From NCBI GenBank assembly GCA_945889625.1, contig CAMDCE010000009.1:50506-114505 (forward strand): 64,000 bases of DNA, in the 5' to 3' direction. Below are positions 55,525-63,791 of this stretch, one piece after another. Positions within the stretch are counted from its first letter, which is position 1; every line of letters starts with the position of its first letter. The position numbers were made by a program, and so were the translations under genes. The DNA comes from Asaia bogorensis (GTDB lineage Bacteria; Pseudomonadota; Alphaproteobacteria; Reyranellales; Reyranellaceae). The notes under the pieces are model-generated. The model was given only the letters and a program-made list of their open reading frames with translations. It searched no databases and had not been told where the DNA came from.

Positions 55525-55968
55525 CTAGCCGCCGGCCGGACCGGTTGCTACCGCATGCTCCTGGTATTGCGGTAGGTCGTCGGTGATGGTGAACCACGCA
55601 GCCTTGGAACCGACAAAGATGTGCCGGGTCGGCCGGATGGCCGGGTCGTCCAATAGCGTTCCCATGGCGACGTGGACGAACTTGCCGTCGCGGACGACCG
55701 AATAGAGCAGCGAGCCGCAGACCTTGCAGTGCGCGTCGTGGCCCTCGTCCTCGCCAAAGACCAGGAGCTTGTCCTGGCCGCTGATGACGGAGAGCTTGGC
55801 GCGCTCGATGCCGGCGAGGGGCTTGAAGGCCGCACCGGTTGTCCGCCGGCAGTTCGAGCAGTGGCAGTTCAAGGCGTAGAGGAATTCGTCCGGCACCGCA
55901 TAGCGGACGGCGCCGCAGAAGCAATTTCCTGCCAGCGTGCGGGAGCTGGCCTTGCCGGGGTCTGTCAC
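55525..55968 (-). CDS. GFA family (CENP-V/GFA domain) protein
   Basis: A 147-residue zinc protein. Cysteine motifs GNCFCGAVRY, CHCSNCRR and HCKVCGSLL match the GFA fold of glutathione-dependent formaldehyde-activating enzyme relatives. Many members are of unknown function, so formaldehyde chemistry is not assured. GTG 55968 follows AGGAGG and is well supported. Confidence 0.87.
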   Translation of the reverse strand: MTDPGKASSRTLAGNCFCGAVRYAVPDEFLYALNCHCSNCRRTTGAAFKPLAGIERAKLSVISGQDKLLVFGEDEGHDAHCKVCGSLLYSVVRDGKFVHVAMGTLLDDPAIRPTRHIFVGSKAAWFTITDDLPQYQEHAVATGPAGG

Positions 55969-56006
55969 GGGCTCCTCCTGTGGGCTACGCTCTTCGAAGG
56001 AGAGGA

Positions 56007-56816
56007 ATGACCCAGATGGATTTCACCGGCAAGGTTGCGCTGATCACCGGCGGCGGCAACGGCATCGGCCGCGCCGCCGCCGTGGCTTTCGCCCGGCATG
56101 GCGCCAAGGTGGTGGCGGTCGACCGCGACGGTGCGGCAGCCGAAGCGACGGCAGGCATCGTGCGCCAGAACGGCGGCGAGGCGATCGCCGTCACGGCCGA
56201 CGTCACCAAGTCCGAGGAGGTGAAGGCCTATGTGAAGGCCGCCATCGGGAAATACGGGCGGATCGACTGCTTCTTCAACAACGCCGGCATCGAAGGCAAG
56301 CTCTGCCCGACCGCGGAGTACGACGAAGCGACCTTCGATGCGGTGATCGGCGTCAACCTGAAGGGCGTGTTTCTGGGGTTGCGCCACGTGCTGCCAGAAA
56401 TGATCCGCCAGAAGAGCGGCGCGGTCGTCAACACCGCCTCGGTCGCGGGCCTCGTGGCGTCGCCCGGGATGCCGGCCTACGTGGCGTCCAAGCACGGGGT
56501 GATCGGGCTCACCAAGGCGGCGGCGGGCGAAGTGGCGCGCCAGGGCATCAGGGTGAACGCGGTGTGCCCCGGGCCGGTCGACACGCGCATGATCCATGCG
56601 CTCGAGGAACAGATCTCGCCCGGCAACCCCGCTTCGGTCGGCGAGCGCTACCAGGCCGCACTTCCGACCGGGCGCTACACGACGCCCGAGGAGATCGCCA
56701 ACATGGTGCTGTTCCTCTGCTCGGACCTCGCCGCCAACACGACCGGCGGACAATTCGTCGTCGACGGCGGACGGACGGCGACCGGCGGCGCGGTGACCAA
56801 CCCGACGACACGCTGA
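56007..56816 (+). CDS. SDR family oxidoreductase
   Basis: A 269-residue short-chain dehydrogenase. Cofactor motif is TGGGNGIGRAAA, active-site Ser is in NTASVAG and the catalytic YxxxK is YVASK. NNAGIEG, the Rossmann NAG motif, is intact. The chain ends with a Gly/Thr tail (GGRTATGGAV). Two ATGs (56007, 56016) are usable; AGGAGA precedes the first. Substrate unknown. It is divergent from GFA by 38 bp. Confidence 0.88.
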   Translation: MTQMDFTGKVALITGGGNGIGRAAAVAFARHGAKVVAVDRDGAAAEATAGIVRQNGGEAIAVTADVTKSEEVKAYVKAAIGKYGRIDCFFNNAGIEGKLCPTAEYDEATFDAVIGVNLKGVFLGLRHVLPEMIRQKSGAVVNTASVAGLVASPGMPAYVASKHGVIGLTKAAAGEVARQGIRVNAVCPGPVDTRMIHALEEQISPGNPASVGERYQAALPTGRYTTPEEIANMVLFLCSDLAANTTGGQFVVDGGRTATGGAVTNPTTR

Positions 56817-56919
56817 GCTTGGGCCCCGACAGAAAGCCCGGTGGGCAAGCGTACTGGCCTTATCTGGTTGCCGATGTCATCGCAGCAAGCGCCGCGGACC
56901 TGCCGCAGCCCATCGGAGT

Positions 56920-58443
56920 TCAGGCCTTGGAGGCGCGGCGCGGCAGAATCCAGAAACACGCAGCGGCCATCAGCGCGATCAGCGCGGCCATGATCAGCAT
57001 CGTGACACGGTAGCTGCTAAGGTAGGCCGAGGTGCCGCTGGCAATTACCTCGTGCACGAGCTGGGCGTTGAACTTGTCGGTATCTCCGGTTTGCACGTAG
57101 CTCTGGAGAATGCCGATGGCCTGGGCCTGCTCGGCGGGCGTCGATCCGGCCTCCTCAAGGCGCTGCCGCAGCAGTGGATTGAAATTTCCGTAGATGAGAG
57201 ACGTGCTCAACGCCAATCCGAAGGCGAAGCCGAACTGGCCGAACGCCGTGCGCGACGAGCCGACGGCGCCGACCAACGCCGGCGGCGGCTTGGCGACGAA
57301 GACGTTGGCGGTCGGCGCCTGGGTCAGCATCAGGCCGGCCCCGGCTGCAAGCAACGGAAGCACGAAGAACAGGTAGGGTGTCGATTCGCCGGCAAAGGCC
57401 ATCGCCGCCACGGCGCCCGCCATGGCGAGCAGCCCCACGGGAACCAGCAGGCGCATGGAGACGCCGCGTGCCACCAGGGTGCCGGCCCAGGCCGCTGCCG
57501 CGATGCAGGCGATGATGAAAGGCAGTTGGCCCAGGCTCACTTCGATGGGCTTGTAGCGATAGACGTATTGCCATAGCAGCGAGAGCTGAATGGCCACGAC
57601 CGCGTTGCCCATATTGAAGCCGATGCCGGACACCGCGCCGACCATCAGCTCCGGATCGGCAAAGGAGCGGATCGGAAAGGCCGGAGTGGCAGAGCGCCAT
57701 TCCCAGATGCCGAACGTGACCAACAGGACCAGACCTGCGCCCAAGGGAACCAGCACCTTCACGCTGAGCCAACCGGCCGAAGCGGCGCTACTGACGGCGT
57801 AGAGCACGCTGACCAGCCCGATCGCCACCAGGACCAGGCCCACGGCGTCGAAGCGGCCGGCCGCGGGATCCTTGGCCTCGGGCACGGACTTCATGCACCA
57901 GAACAGTGCGCCCAGGCCGACCAGCGGGCCCACCAAATAGGCCGCCCGCCAACTCACGCCGGCCAGGTAGCCGCCCGCCACGCACAGGATCACGATGGCG
58001 AAGGTCTGGAGCGCAAGCCATTTCGCGACGATGCGCGCCAGCTCCTCCGGGCTTGTCGCGATCGTCCGCAGCAGCGCAAAGGAAAGCCCGAACGAGGCGG
58101 CAAAACCCACGCCCGACAGGGCACGTCCCAGCGCGAATACCGTCGAGTTCGGCGCCATCGCCGTGACCGCCCCGCCGGCCAGCGTCACGAGCAGCCCCGC
58201 CAGCATCACCCTTCTGCGGCCCAGCCGGTCGCCAAGACTGCCAGTCGCCAGGATAGCGGCGGCAATGCAGAGCGTGCCAATGCTCGCGGCAAGCGAGCGC
58301 TCGGTACCGGTCATGTGCAGCGCATTGCCCGCCGCGACGACCGCGATGTTGTGGATCGCAGGATCGAGGTTCATGGGCAGCGACGCACCGACCAGCGCCA
58401 GCAGAGCCGATCCGCTCCCCGGTGCCCGTGCCATCTCGCTCAT
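56920..58443 (-). CDS. MFS transporter, DHA2 (14-segment) type
   Basis: A 507-residue drug/metabolite exporter-like protein with about 14 membrane segments. DPAIHNIAVVAAGNALHM resembles the motif D1 region of DHA2 antiporters, and LATGSLGDRLGRRRVMLAG is MFS motif A. ATG 58443 overlaps the COG0523 stop as ATGA, so it is last of a three-gene operon with amidohydrolase and COG0523 GTPase. The cargo may be the product of that amidohydrolase. Confidence 0.87.
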   Translation of the reverse strand: MSEMARAPGSGSALLALVGASLPMNLDPAIHNIAVVAAGNALHMTGTERSLAASIGTLCIAAAILATGSLGDRLGRRRVMLAGLLVTLAGGAVTAMAPNSTVFALGRALSGVGFAASFGLSFALLRTIATSPEELARIVAKWLALQTFAIVILCVAGGYLAGVSWRAAYLVGPLVGLGALFWCMKSVPEAKDPAAGRFDAVGLVLVAIGLVSVLYAVSSAASAGWLSVKVLVPLGAGLVLLVTFGIWEWRSATPAFPIRSFADPELMVGAVSGIGFNMGNAVVAIQLSLLWQYVYRYKPIEVSLGQLPFIIACIAAAAWAGTLVARGVSMRLLVPVGLLAMAGAVAAMAFAGESTPYLFFVLPLLAAGAGLMLTQAPTANVFVAKPPPALVGAVGSSRTAFGQFGFAFGLALSTSLIYGNFNPLLRQRLEEAGSTPAEQAQAIGILQSYVQTGDTDKFNAQLVHEVIASGTSAYLSSYRVTMLIMAALIALMAAACFWILPRRASKA

Positions 58444-59519
58444 CGCCTGTTCTCCCCTTGCAGCAAGCCCCGTATGGCCGGCGCGACGACGGCGGGTGCC
58501 ACGTCGGCAAAAAGCACCTCAAGAGATGCTGGATCCAGCTGGTCGGCCGGACCGATGCAAACGATCTCGCTGCGATCCGACAGCGTGCGCGGCCCCGGTA
58601 TGCCTTCCAGAGACCAGCGACGGCCGACAAGCTGCAGTACGAAGCGGCGGTCAGGCGCCTCGCTCAGCCGCACAATGCCCTTGGCACGAACCACAGCAGG
58701 CGGGAGCGCCGCGACCGCCGCGCGCAGCGCGGCGCCTTCCAGCGGGCATCCCCTGACGAAGGTCCACGTCGTGAACATCCGCCCATGGTCGCCATCGGAT
58801 GCCGGAAAAGGCGGGCGGCGCTCGGCCCTGTCCAATAAAGCGCGATGACTTTCCCTCGAATCGCGCCGTCGGCCCGGCTCGTGGACCGCTTCGCTGCGGG
58901 AGCCGGGCCGACGGCCGAAGCAAAAGTCATCGTGCTGTAGAAGCAAATCCGCGAACGAACCCGCGTCCGGACCCGCCAAGATACGTGCCTGCGGCAGCTC
59001 GGCTTCGATCCATCGCCGGACGCGCCGGCAGGCGTCGGCATCGACGAGGTCGGTCTTGCTCAACACGATCATGTCAGCGGCGGCGAGCTGCAGCCGCACG
59101 AGATCGCCGACATACTTGTCGTGGCTCCGCTCCTGTATCGTCTCGGCGTCTGCGATGACGACGATGCTGTCGAGCGCCAGCCGCGGATGGCTCGCCGCGT
59201 AGTGCGCGATGTTGGCGGGATCGGCGACGCCGCTTGCCTCGATCACGATGCGCTCGGGGCCGTCGGGACGCTCGGCGAGATCGTACAAGGCGAGGCCGAG
59301 ATTGTCGCCGATCGTGCAGCAGACGCAGCCGTTGGTGAGGCTGATGGTCTCGCCGTCACGACGCGCGACCAGCGCGGCATCGATGTTCACGCTGCCGAAG
59401 TCGTTCACCAGAACGGCAAGCTTGATGCCATGCGCCTGCGCGAGCAGGCGGTTGAGCACCGTCGTCTTGCCAGCGCCCAAGTAGCCGCCTATCACGACAA
59501 CGGGAATCTGGCCCGCCAT
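58440..59519 (-). CDS. COG0523/CobW family GTPase with embedded palindrome
   Basis: A 359-residue G3E GTPase acting as a metal chaperone. The P-loop is GGYLGAGKTT (12-20), the metal-binding CVCC is at 65-68 and LSKTD is the guanine motif. The C-terminal CobW domain starts about residue 248 (FTTWTFVRGCPLEG). Residues about 197-226 are encoded by a palindromic element inserted in frame in the linker, giving RRPGSRSEAVHEPGRRRDS. Context with a zinc-type amidohydrolase suggests it loads metal into that enzyme. It starts ATG 59519, 6 nt after the amidohydrolase stop. Confidence 0.88.
   Translation of the reverse strand: MAGQIPVVVIGGYLGAGKTTVLNRLLAQAHGIKLAVLVNDFGSVNIDAALVARRDGETISLTNGCVCCTIGDNLGLALYDLAERPDGPERIVIEASGVADPANIAHYAASHPRLALDSIVVIADAETIQERSHDKYVGDLVRLQLAAADMIVLSKTDLVDADACRRVRRWIEAELPQARILAGPDAGSFADLLLQHDDFCFGRRPGSRSEAVHEPGRRRDSRESHRALLDRAERRPPFPASDGDHGRMFTTWTFVRGCPLEGAALRAAVAALPPAVVRAKGIVRLSEAPDRRFVLQLVGRRWSLEGIPGPRTLSDRSEIVCIGPADQLDPASLEVLFADVAPAVVAPAIRGLLQGENRR
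58843..58932. repeat. Palindromic element inside the COG0523 gene
   Basis: Nested inverted repeats: outer CGATGACTTT (58843-58852) with AAAGTCATCG (58923-58932), and inner perfect 16-bp arms GCCGTCGGCCCGGCTC (58865-58880) and 58900-58915. The 90-bp span stays in frame and falls in the linker between GTPase and C-terminal domains. This is like the palindromic elements that insert inside genes in Rickettsia. Confidence 0.75.
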
Positions 59520-59525
59520 GTCCCG

Positions 59526-61175
59526 TCAGCCGGCGGAGAACACGCGCCCGCCCAGGATCGTTGCCTGGACTGCGATGTCCTTGATGGTCATAGGATCGAC
59601 GGCGAGCGGGTCGTGCGCGAGGACCGCGAAGTCGGCTCGCTTGCCGACGCGGATACTGCCGATCTCGTGATCGCGGTGCAGCAGATAGGCGGCATTGAAC
59701 GTCATCATCTTGAGCGCGTCGTAGGCACTCACCCGCTCGCCGGGGCCGAGCACACGCCCCGCGCCCGTCACCCGATTGACGGCGCACCATAGCGTGAGCA
59801 GCGGATCGACCGGCGACACCGGCGTGTCGCTGTGGGCGGCGATGACGACCCCGAGGCGCAGCGCCGTCGCGGCAGGATTCATCGCGGCGGCCCGGAAGGC
59901 GCCGAAGGTGTGGGCGCGATGGAACTCGCCCCAGTAGTAGAGGTGGTTGGAGAACAGCGTCGCATGGATGCCGAGCGACACCATGCGGCGCAGCAGGGAC
60001 TCGTCGAGCAACTGGCCGTGGACGATGAAATGGCGATGGTCGAAGCGTGGCGTGCGCGCCTGCGCCAGGCCGACCGCCTCGATGAACATCTCGGCCGCCT
60101 GGTCGGCATTGCAATGGGCGATGATCTGCAGGCCGGCGTCATGCAACGCCGGCACGAGCTCCCGGAGCTCATCGGGCGCGCGGTTCCACAGACCGTTCGC
60201 ACCGCTGCCGAGATATCCCGGTGGCCGCAATCTTCCGGTGAAGCCCTGGTTCGAGCCGTCGAGGAGGATCTTGATGCCCTGGAAGACAAGCTTGTCGTTG
60301 CCCTTGCCTTTCAGCATCGCCGCGAACTTGATCATGTCCTGAGAGGACGGAACTGTGATTCCGTTGTGGTGCGCGACGATGCGGGCGGGGAAGTCCGCCG
60401 CTGCCGTGGCGTCGAGTGCCGCAGCGAGAAAAGCCGGCTCGAAGTACGTGCTGCCGCCGCCATCGACGATGGTCGTGGTGCCGCGCGCCTGGGCGACCCT
60501 GGCGAAATTGTAGAACTGCTCGGCATCGGTCGAGCCGCCCACCAGATCGGAGGCCACCGCCTTGATGGCCGCCATCATCGACGCCATCTCCTGCAGCTCG
60601 CCGGTCGGCACGCCAGCGGCATCGCGCAGGACACCGGGCGCCTTTATGCCGGCGTAGTTCGCAAGCTCCAGCGTCGCGGAATTGACATAGGCTATGTGGC
60701 AGCTCGCATGGAGGAGGAAGATCGGGCGAGTCTTCGAAATCTGGTCGAGATCGTGGCGCGTGATCGGCGTTATCGGATCGTTGAGAGACGGGTCCACGCC
60801 CCAGCCGATGAGCGGCTTGGCGGAATCCGACATCGCCGCCTCGATCTTCTTCAGTCGACTCACCAAGGCGGCAACGTTGCTCAGGCCCTTGCGCACCTTG
60901 CCCGACGGGTCGTGCCGGTCGACGGGGCCGACATAGTCGGATTTGGCCCACAGCAGCCCATCCAGGAGATGGGCGTGGCTTTCGATCAGCCCGGGAATGA
61001 GGATGCTGTCGCCAAAGCGATCATCCAGCGTGTAAGGACCCCAAGCCGAGCAGTCGTCGAGATCGCCGACCTCGATGATGAGGCCATCGCGCACGGCGAC
61101 GTGCGTAGCCTCGCCGACCGCCGCATCCATGGTGATGATCTTCTTGGCGCTGAAGACAGTGATTGACCCGGGCAT
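59526..61175 (-). CDS. Metal-dependent amidohydrolase (YtcJ-like)
   Basis: A 549-residue TIM-barrel hydrolase. Metal ligands are IESHAHLLDG, the carboxylated-Lys region FQGIKILLDGS, IIAHCNADQ, HFIVHGQLL and AAHSDTPVSP. The beta-sandwich C-terminus (VGKRADFAVLAHDPLAVDP) is standard for the family. ATG 61175 is better than 61181, because GGAG lies 8 nt before it. It heads an operon with a COG0523 metal-chaperone GTPase and an MFS transporter. Substrate unknown; an amide or cyclic amide is likely. Confidence 0.85.
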   Translation of the reverse strand: MPGSITVFSAKKIITMDAAVGEATHVAVRDGLIIEVGDLDDCSAWGPYTLDDRFGDSILIPGLIESHAHLLDGLLWAKSDYVGPVDRHDPSGKVRKGLSNVAALVSRLKKIEAAMSDSAKPLIGWGVDPSLNDPITPITRHDLDQISKTRPIFLLHASCHIAYVNSATLELANYAGIKAPGVLRDAAGVPTGELQEMASMMAAIKAVASDLVGGSTDAEQFYNFARVAQARGTTTIVDGGGSTYFEPAFLAAALDATAAADFPARIVAHHNGITVPSSQDMIKFAAMLKGKGNDKLVFQGIKILLDGSNQGFTGRLRPPGYLGSGANGLWNRAPDELRELVPALHDAGLQIIAHCNADQAAEMFIEAVGLAQARTPRFDHRHFIVHGQLLDESLLRRMVSLGIHATLFSNHLYYWGEFHRAHTFGAFRAAAMNPAATALRLGVVIAAHSDTPVSPVDPLLTLWCAVNRVTGAGRVLGPGERVSAYDALKMMTFNAAYLLHRDHEIGSIRVGKRADFAVLAHDPLAVDPMTIKDIAVQATILGGRVFSAG

Positions 61176-61220
61176 GCTCATCTCTCCTCAAGCCGATATC
61201 GCCACGGGCCGCCACCTGCT

Positions 61221-61238
61221 CGCTAGCCGCTTTGCGCA
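61221..61238. repeat. Direct repeat, copy 1 (CGCTAGCCGCTTTGCGCA)
   Basis: 18 bp, differing at one base from 62101-62118. The two copies flank the truncated amidohydrolase. Copy 2 is the 3' end of the AraC gene, so this may be a recombination scar. Confidence 0.5.
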
Positions 61239-61274
61239 AGAGTGAGCCGGCTCGATCGTGGGCCGGGCACGCCC

Positions 61275-61955
61275 CTAGAGGTGCAGGATCTGCCTGGCAT
61301 TGCCGTGGCAGACCTTGGCGCGGATGGCGTCGCTGAGCGGCGCACCATCGATGAAATCGCCGGCGACCTTCGAGCTCTGGTAGGGATAGTCGACAGAAAA
61401 CATCACGTTGTCCTCGCCGAGCGCCCCGATGACTTCGGTGAGCGGACCCGCGTCACAAACGCCCGACGTGGTGATCGCGAAATTGCGGCGGAAAAAGAAG
61501 GACGGCCGCGCATCCGGCGCGAGCGGCTTGCCGACCTGAAGTTCGTAGCGACTATCAATTCGCCACAGCAGAAATGGCAGGGTCTCACCCATGTGGCCGA
61601 GGATGACCTTGAGCCGTGGGAAGCGCCTGAAAATTCCGGCGAAGATGAGCCGAAGCGCATGCCCGCCGGTATCGGCCGTCCAGGCCCAGACGGGGCCCTC
61701 CAGTTCTGGCCGGCCGGCAAGCATGGCGGGCAGATCGGATAGTTCCCCAGGATGCAGGTAGACCGGTACATCCAGCTCCTGCACCCTTTCCCAAAAGGGC
61801 AAGAATCGTTCGTCGTCGAGATAGTGGCCGTTGGACTGGCCGTTTATTAGGGCGCCCTTGAAGCCGAGATCCTTGATGGCCCGTTGCAGCTCGTTCGCGG
61901 CGGCGGCAGGATCCTGCAACGGCACGGCGGCAAAGCCCGCGTAGCGCTGCGGCCT
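61275..61955 (-). pseudogene. N-truncated amidohydrolase_2 (resorcylate decarboxylase-like)
   Basis: Homology starts abruptly at RPQRYAGFAAVPLQDP (about 61955) and continues to the natural end (GNARQILHL). It includes FPRLKVILGHMGETLPF and MFSVDYPYQSS with the catalytic Asp. About 100 N-terminal residues carrying the first metal-binding motif are missing. The frame stops at TGA a little upstream. The GTG at 61925 is an internal Val codon. The lost part and flanking direct repeats indicate a deletion or rearrangement, so this is probably non-functional. Confidence 0.7.
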
Positions 61956-62100
61956 CTGCCGGCAGCGCGGTGCAGACGATGACGACCGCCGACAGCCCGT
62001 TCAACATCCGTCTGCTTGCGAGCGAATAGGCGCTATGGAATGGCGGCACGTCTGGTCCCCAACTTGGACCGGACATCGCTATCGGTAGACGCCGGGTTGC

Positions 62101-62118
62101 CGCTAGCCGATTTGCGCA
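62101..62118. repeat. Direct repeat, copy 2 (CGCTAGCCGATTTGCGCA)
   Basis: Partner of 61221-61238, one mismatch in 18 bp. It encodes the last residues and stop of the AraC-family regulator. Nothing else is recognised in the 147 bp between the truncated gene and this stop. Confidence 0.5.
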
Positions 62119-63086
62119 GAATCCAGCGCGCCCGCCTGCGGCCTCGATCCCAGAGCCCTGGCAAGGGTGGCGCTGGGTCGTTCGCCGAAGGCCGACGCGT
62201 AGGCTGCAGCGAACCGACTTAGGTGCCAGAAGCCCAGCTTGAAGGCGACGTCGGTCACCGTCGTTTCGCGTGTGGGCTGACGCAGCATCGATCGCGCCCG
62301 CCACAGGCGCCGCCAACGCAAATATTCCCAGGGCGATTTACCGGTCCTGATTTGAACCACCGCCTCGAGCGAGCGCCGCGATGCCCCGCACCGGCGACAG
62401 AGTTCGAGCATGTCGACCGGTTCGTCGCCAGCTTCCTCGATGGCGTCCTCGAAGCGCACCATGATCCTGGTATGGCGGCCGATCGTCGCCCGGTCGGGCC
62501 GAAAGGTGCCCGCTTCGCCGAGTGCCATGATCGCCTGGAGCATGGTGTTGCGCAGCGCCATGCGGATCGCGGGTGCTTCAATGGCTCGGGGTTGGGCGTC
62601 GAGCTGCGCCAGGACCGCCTGGTAGAGCGCCACGAACCGATGCCGCGGCGCCTCGGATGCCACGCGCCAGCGGCCTGCCTGCGGCACAGTCGAGGGCCCA
62701 AACGGCAGCTCGAGTTCCGGCGCCTGGGCAAACAACGAACCTTCCAGGCCGAAGGTCGTGACCTGCGCCTCGCCGGCGCTGCGCATCGTGCCGCCTTCGC
62801 CCGGCCGCACCGAGACGATGTCGGTGCCGCCGACATCATCGCCGTTGGCCGAACAGCGCGCGCTCATGACGTGCCACACGCTGAAATCAGGCACCCTCTC
62901 ATCCGTCGTCACCACGCTTCCCTGATCGACCTCGAGGCGGCTGAGGACGACCCCGTCCACGTGCAGGTGCCAGTACCGTCCGCCGAACGACGGCCCTGAA
63001 TCGGCCACGCAATGGAAATTTGCTCCGGGAATCGCGCGCCCCAGCTCGTCGCCATTGTCGGAAGCGGTTCGACGGTAGATGTGCAT
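62103..63086 (-). CDS. AraC family transcriptional regulator
   Basis: A regulator of about 327 residues. The C-terminal double helix-turn-helix contains CRRCGASRRSLEAVVQI and VTDVAFKLGFWHLSRFAAAY with the AraC FGERPS ending. The N-terminal part (about 1-210) resembles AraC-binding-like domains. The track runs to 63419, but ATG 63086 is the first clear start; no ribosome binding site is seen, and family-like sequence (LQLWQACFDP) just upstream suggests a non-ATG start may exist. Target unknown. Upstream to 63351 I see no further gene. Confidence 0.8.
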   Translation of the reverse strand: MHIYRRTASDNGDELGRAIPGANFHCVADSGPSFGGRYWHLHVDGVVLSRLEVDQGSVVTTDERVPDFSVWHVMSARCSANGDDVGGTDIVSVRPGEGGTMRSAGEAQVTTFGLEGSLFAQAPELELPFGPSTVPQAGRWRVASEAPRHRFVALYQAVLAQLDAQPRAIEAPAIRMALRNTMLQAIMALGEAGTFRPDRATIGRHTRIMVRFEDAIEEAGDEPVDMLELCRRCGASRRSLEAVVQIRTGKSPWEYLRWRRLWRARSMLRQPTRETTVTDVAFKLGFWHLSRFAAAYASAFGERPSATLARALGSRPQAGALDSAQIG

Positions 63087-63351
63087 CGGATCGAAGCAAG
63101 CTTGCCATAATTGCAGCGGACTGCCTCGGAAATTGTTGCGCCGTGATGGCGGCCGCTCTTGCGCAAATCGCGCAGCTCGAAGCGGGCGCTGGCCTGCAGA
63201 TGCCTCTGACTTCGCTGGGGCGCATATCCTGAGTCGACGTCTTTGCCAGCGATGTTTCGGCGCAGTCGGACCATCGCGGTTCGCTGATCCGTCACGTATC
63301 CCGCGGCAAACTCGCCATGACGGTCGACGTCGCCCACCGCAGCACATCAGA

Positions 63352-63387
63352 CAACAAAAAGCCGCCCCGATGAGGGCGGCTTTTTTC
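63352..63387 (-). terminator. Rho-independent terminator of the rrn/tRNA transcript
   Basis: GCCGCCC-CGATGA-GGGCGGC (63361-63380) is flanked by A-runs on one side and T-runs on the other, so it can work in either direction. On the minus strand the stem is followed by TTTTTGTTG, just downstream of tRNA-fMet. Confidence 0.85.
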
Positions 63388-63392
63388 TGATT

Positions 63393-63469
<77 letters not shown>

Positions 63470-63478
63470 GCAAACATG

Positions 63479-63539
63479 TCCCGAGCCTTGGGCGAGGGAT
63501 CTTTTCGTTCAGCAAGGATCCCTCGCCTACGGCTCGGGA
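63479..63539. repeat. Inverted repeat of CCCGAGCC...GGCGAGGGATC type
   Basis: 23-bp arms 63479-63501 and 63517-63539 with two mismatches around a 15-nt loop. It lies between 5S rRNA and tRNA-fMet, inside the rrn transcript. The sequence (GGATCCCTCGCC...GGCTCGGGATGAC) resembles short repeats dispersed in alphaproteobacterial genomes. Confidence 0.75.
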
Positions 63540-63589
63540 TGACAAGCCTTGAAATCGCTTATCAGAAGAGGTTCTTCGCGCTTGGAAGA

Positions 63590-63705
63590 CTTGGCAGCGA
63601 CCTACTCTCCCGTGCCTTGAGACACAGTACCATCGGCGCTGAGGGTTTTCACGTCCGAGTTCGGAATGGGATCGGGTGTTCACCCCTCGCTACTGCCACC
63701 AAGTC
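63590..63705 (-). rRNA. 5S ribosomal RNA
   Basis: About 116 nt. The minus strand has GAACTCGGACGTGAAAACCC and, near the 5' end, GGTGGCAGTAGCGAGGGG, conserved 5S elements; terminal arms CTTGGTGGC/GCTGCCAAG pair. Exact ends are uncertain by a few bases. Confidence 0.93.
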
Positions 63706-63791
63706 GTCGAAGCGCGAAGAGATCTGAAAGTCCGTGCAGGCAAGTCTTACAAAGCCGGCAGCGGATGTCGACCGCTGCACGGAACGAATGA

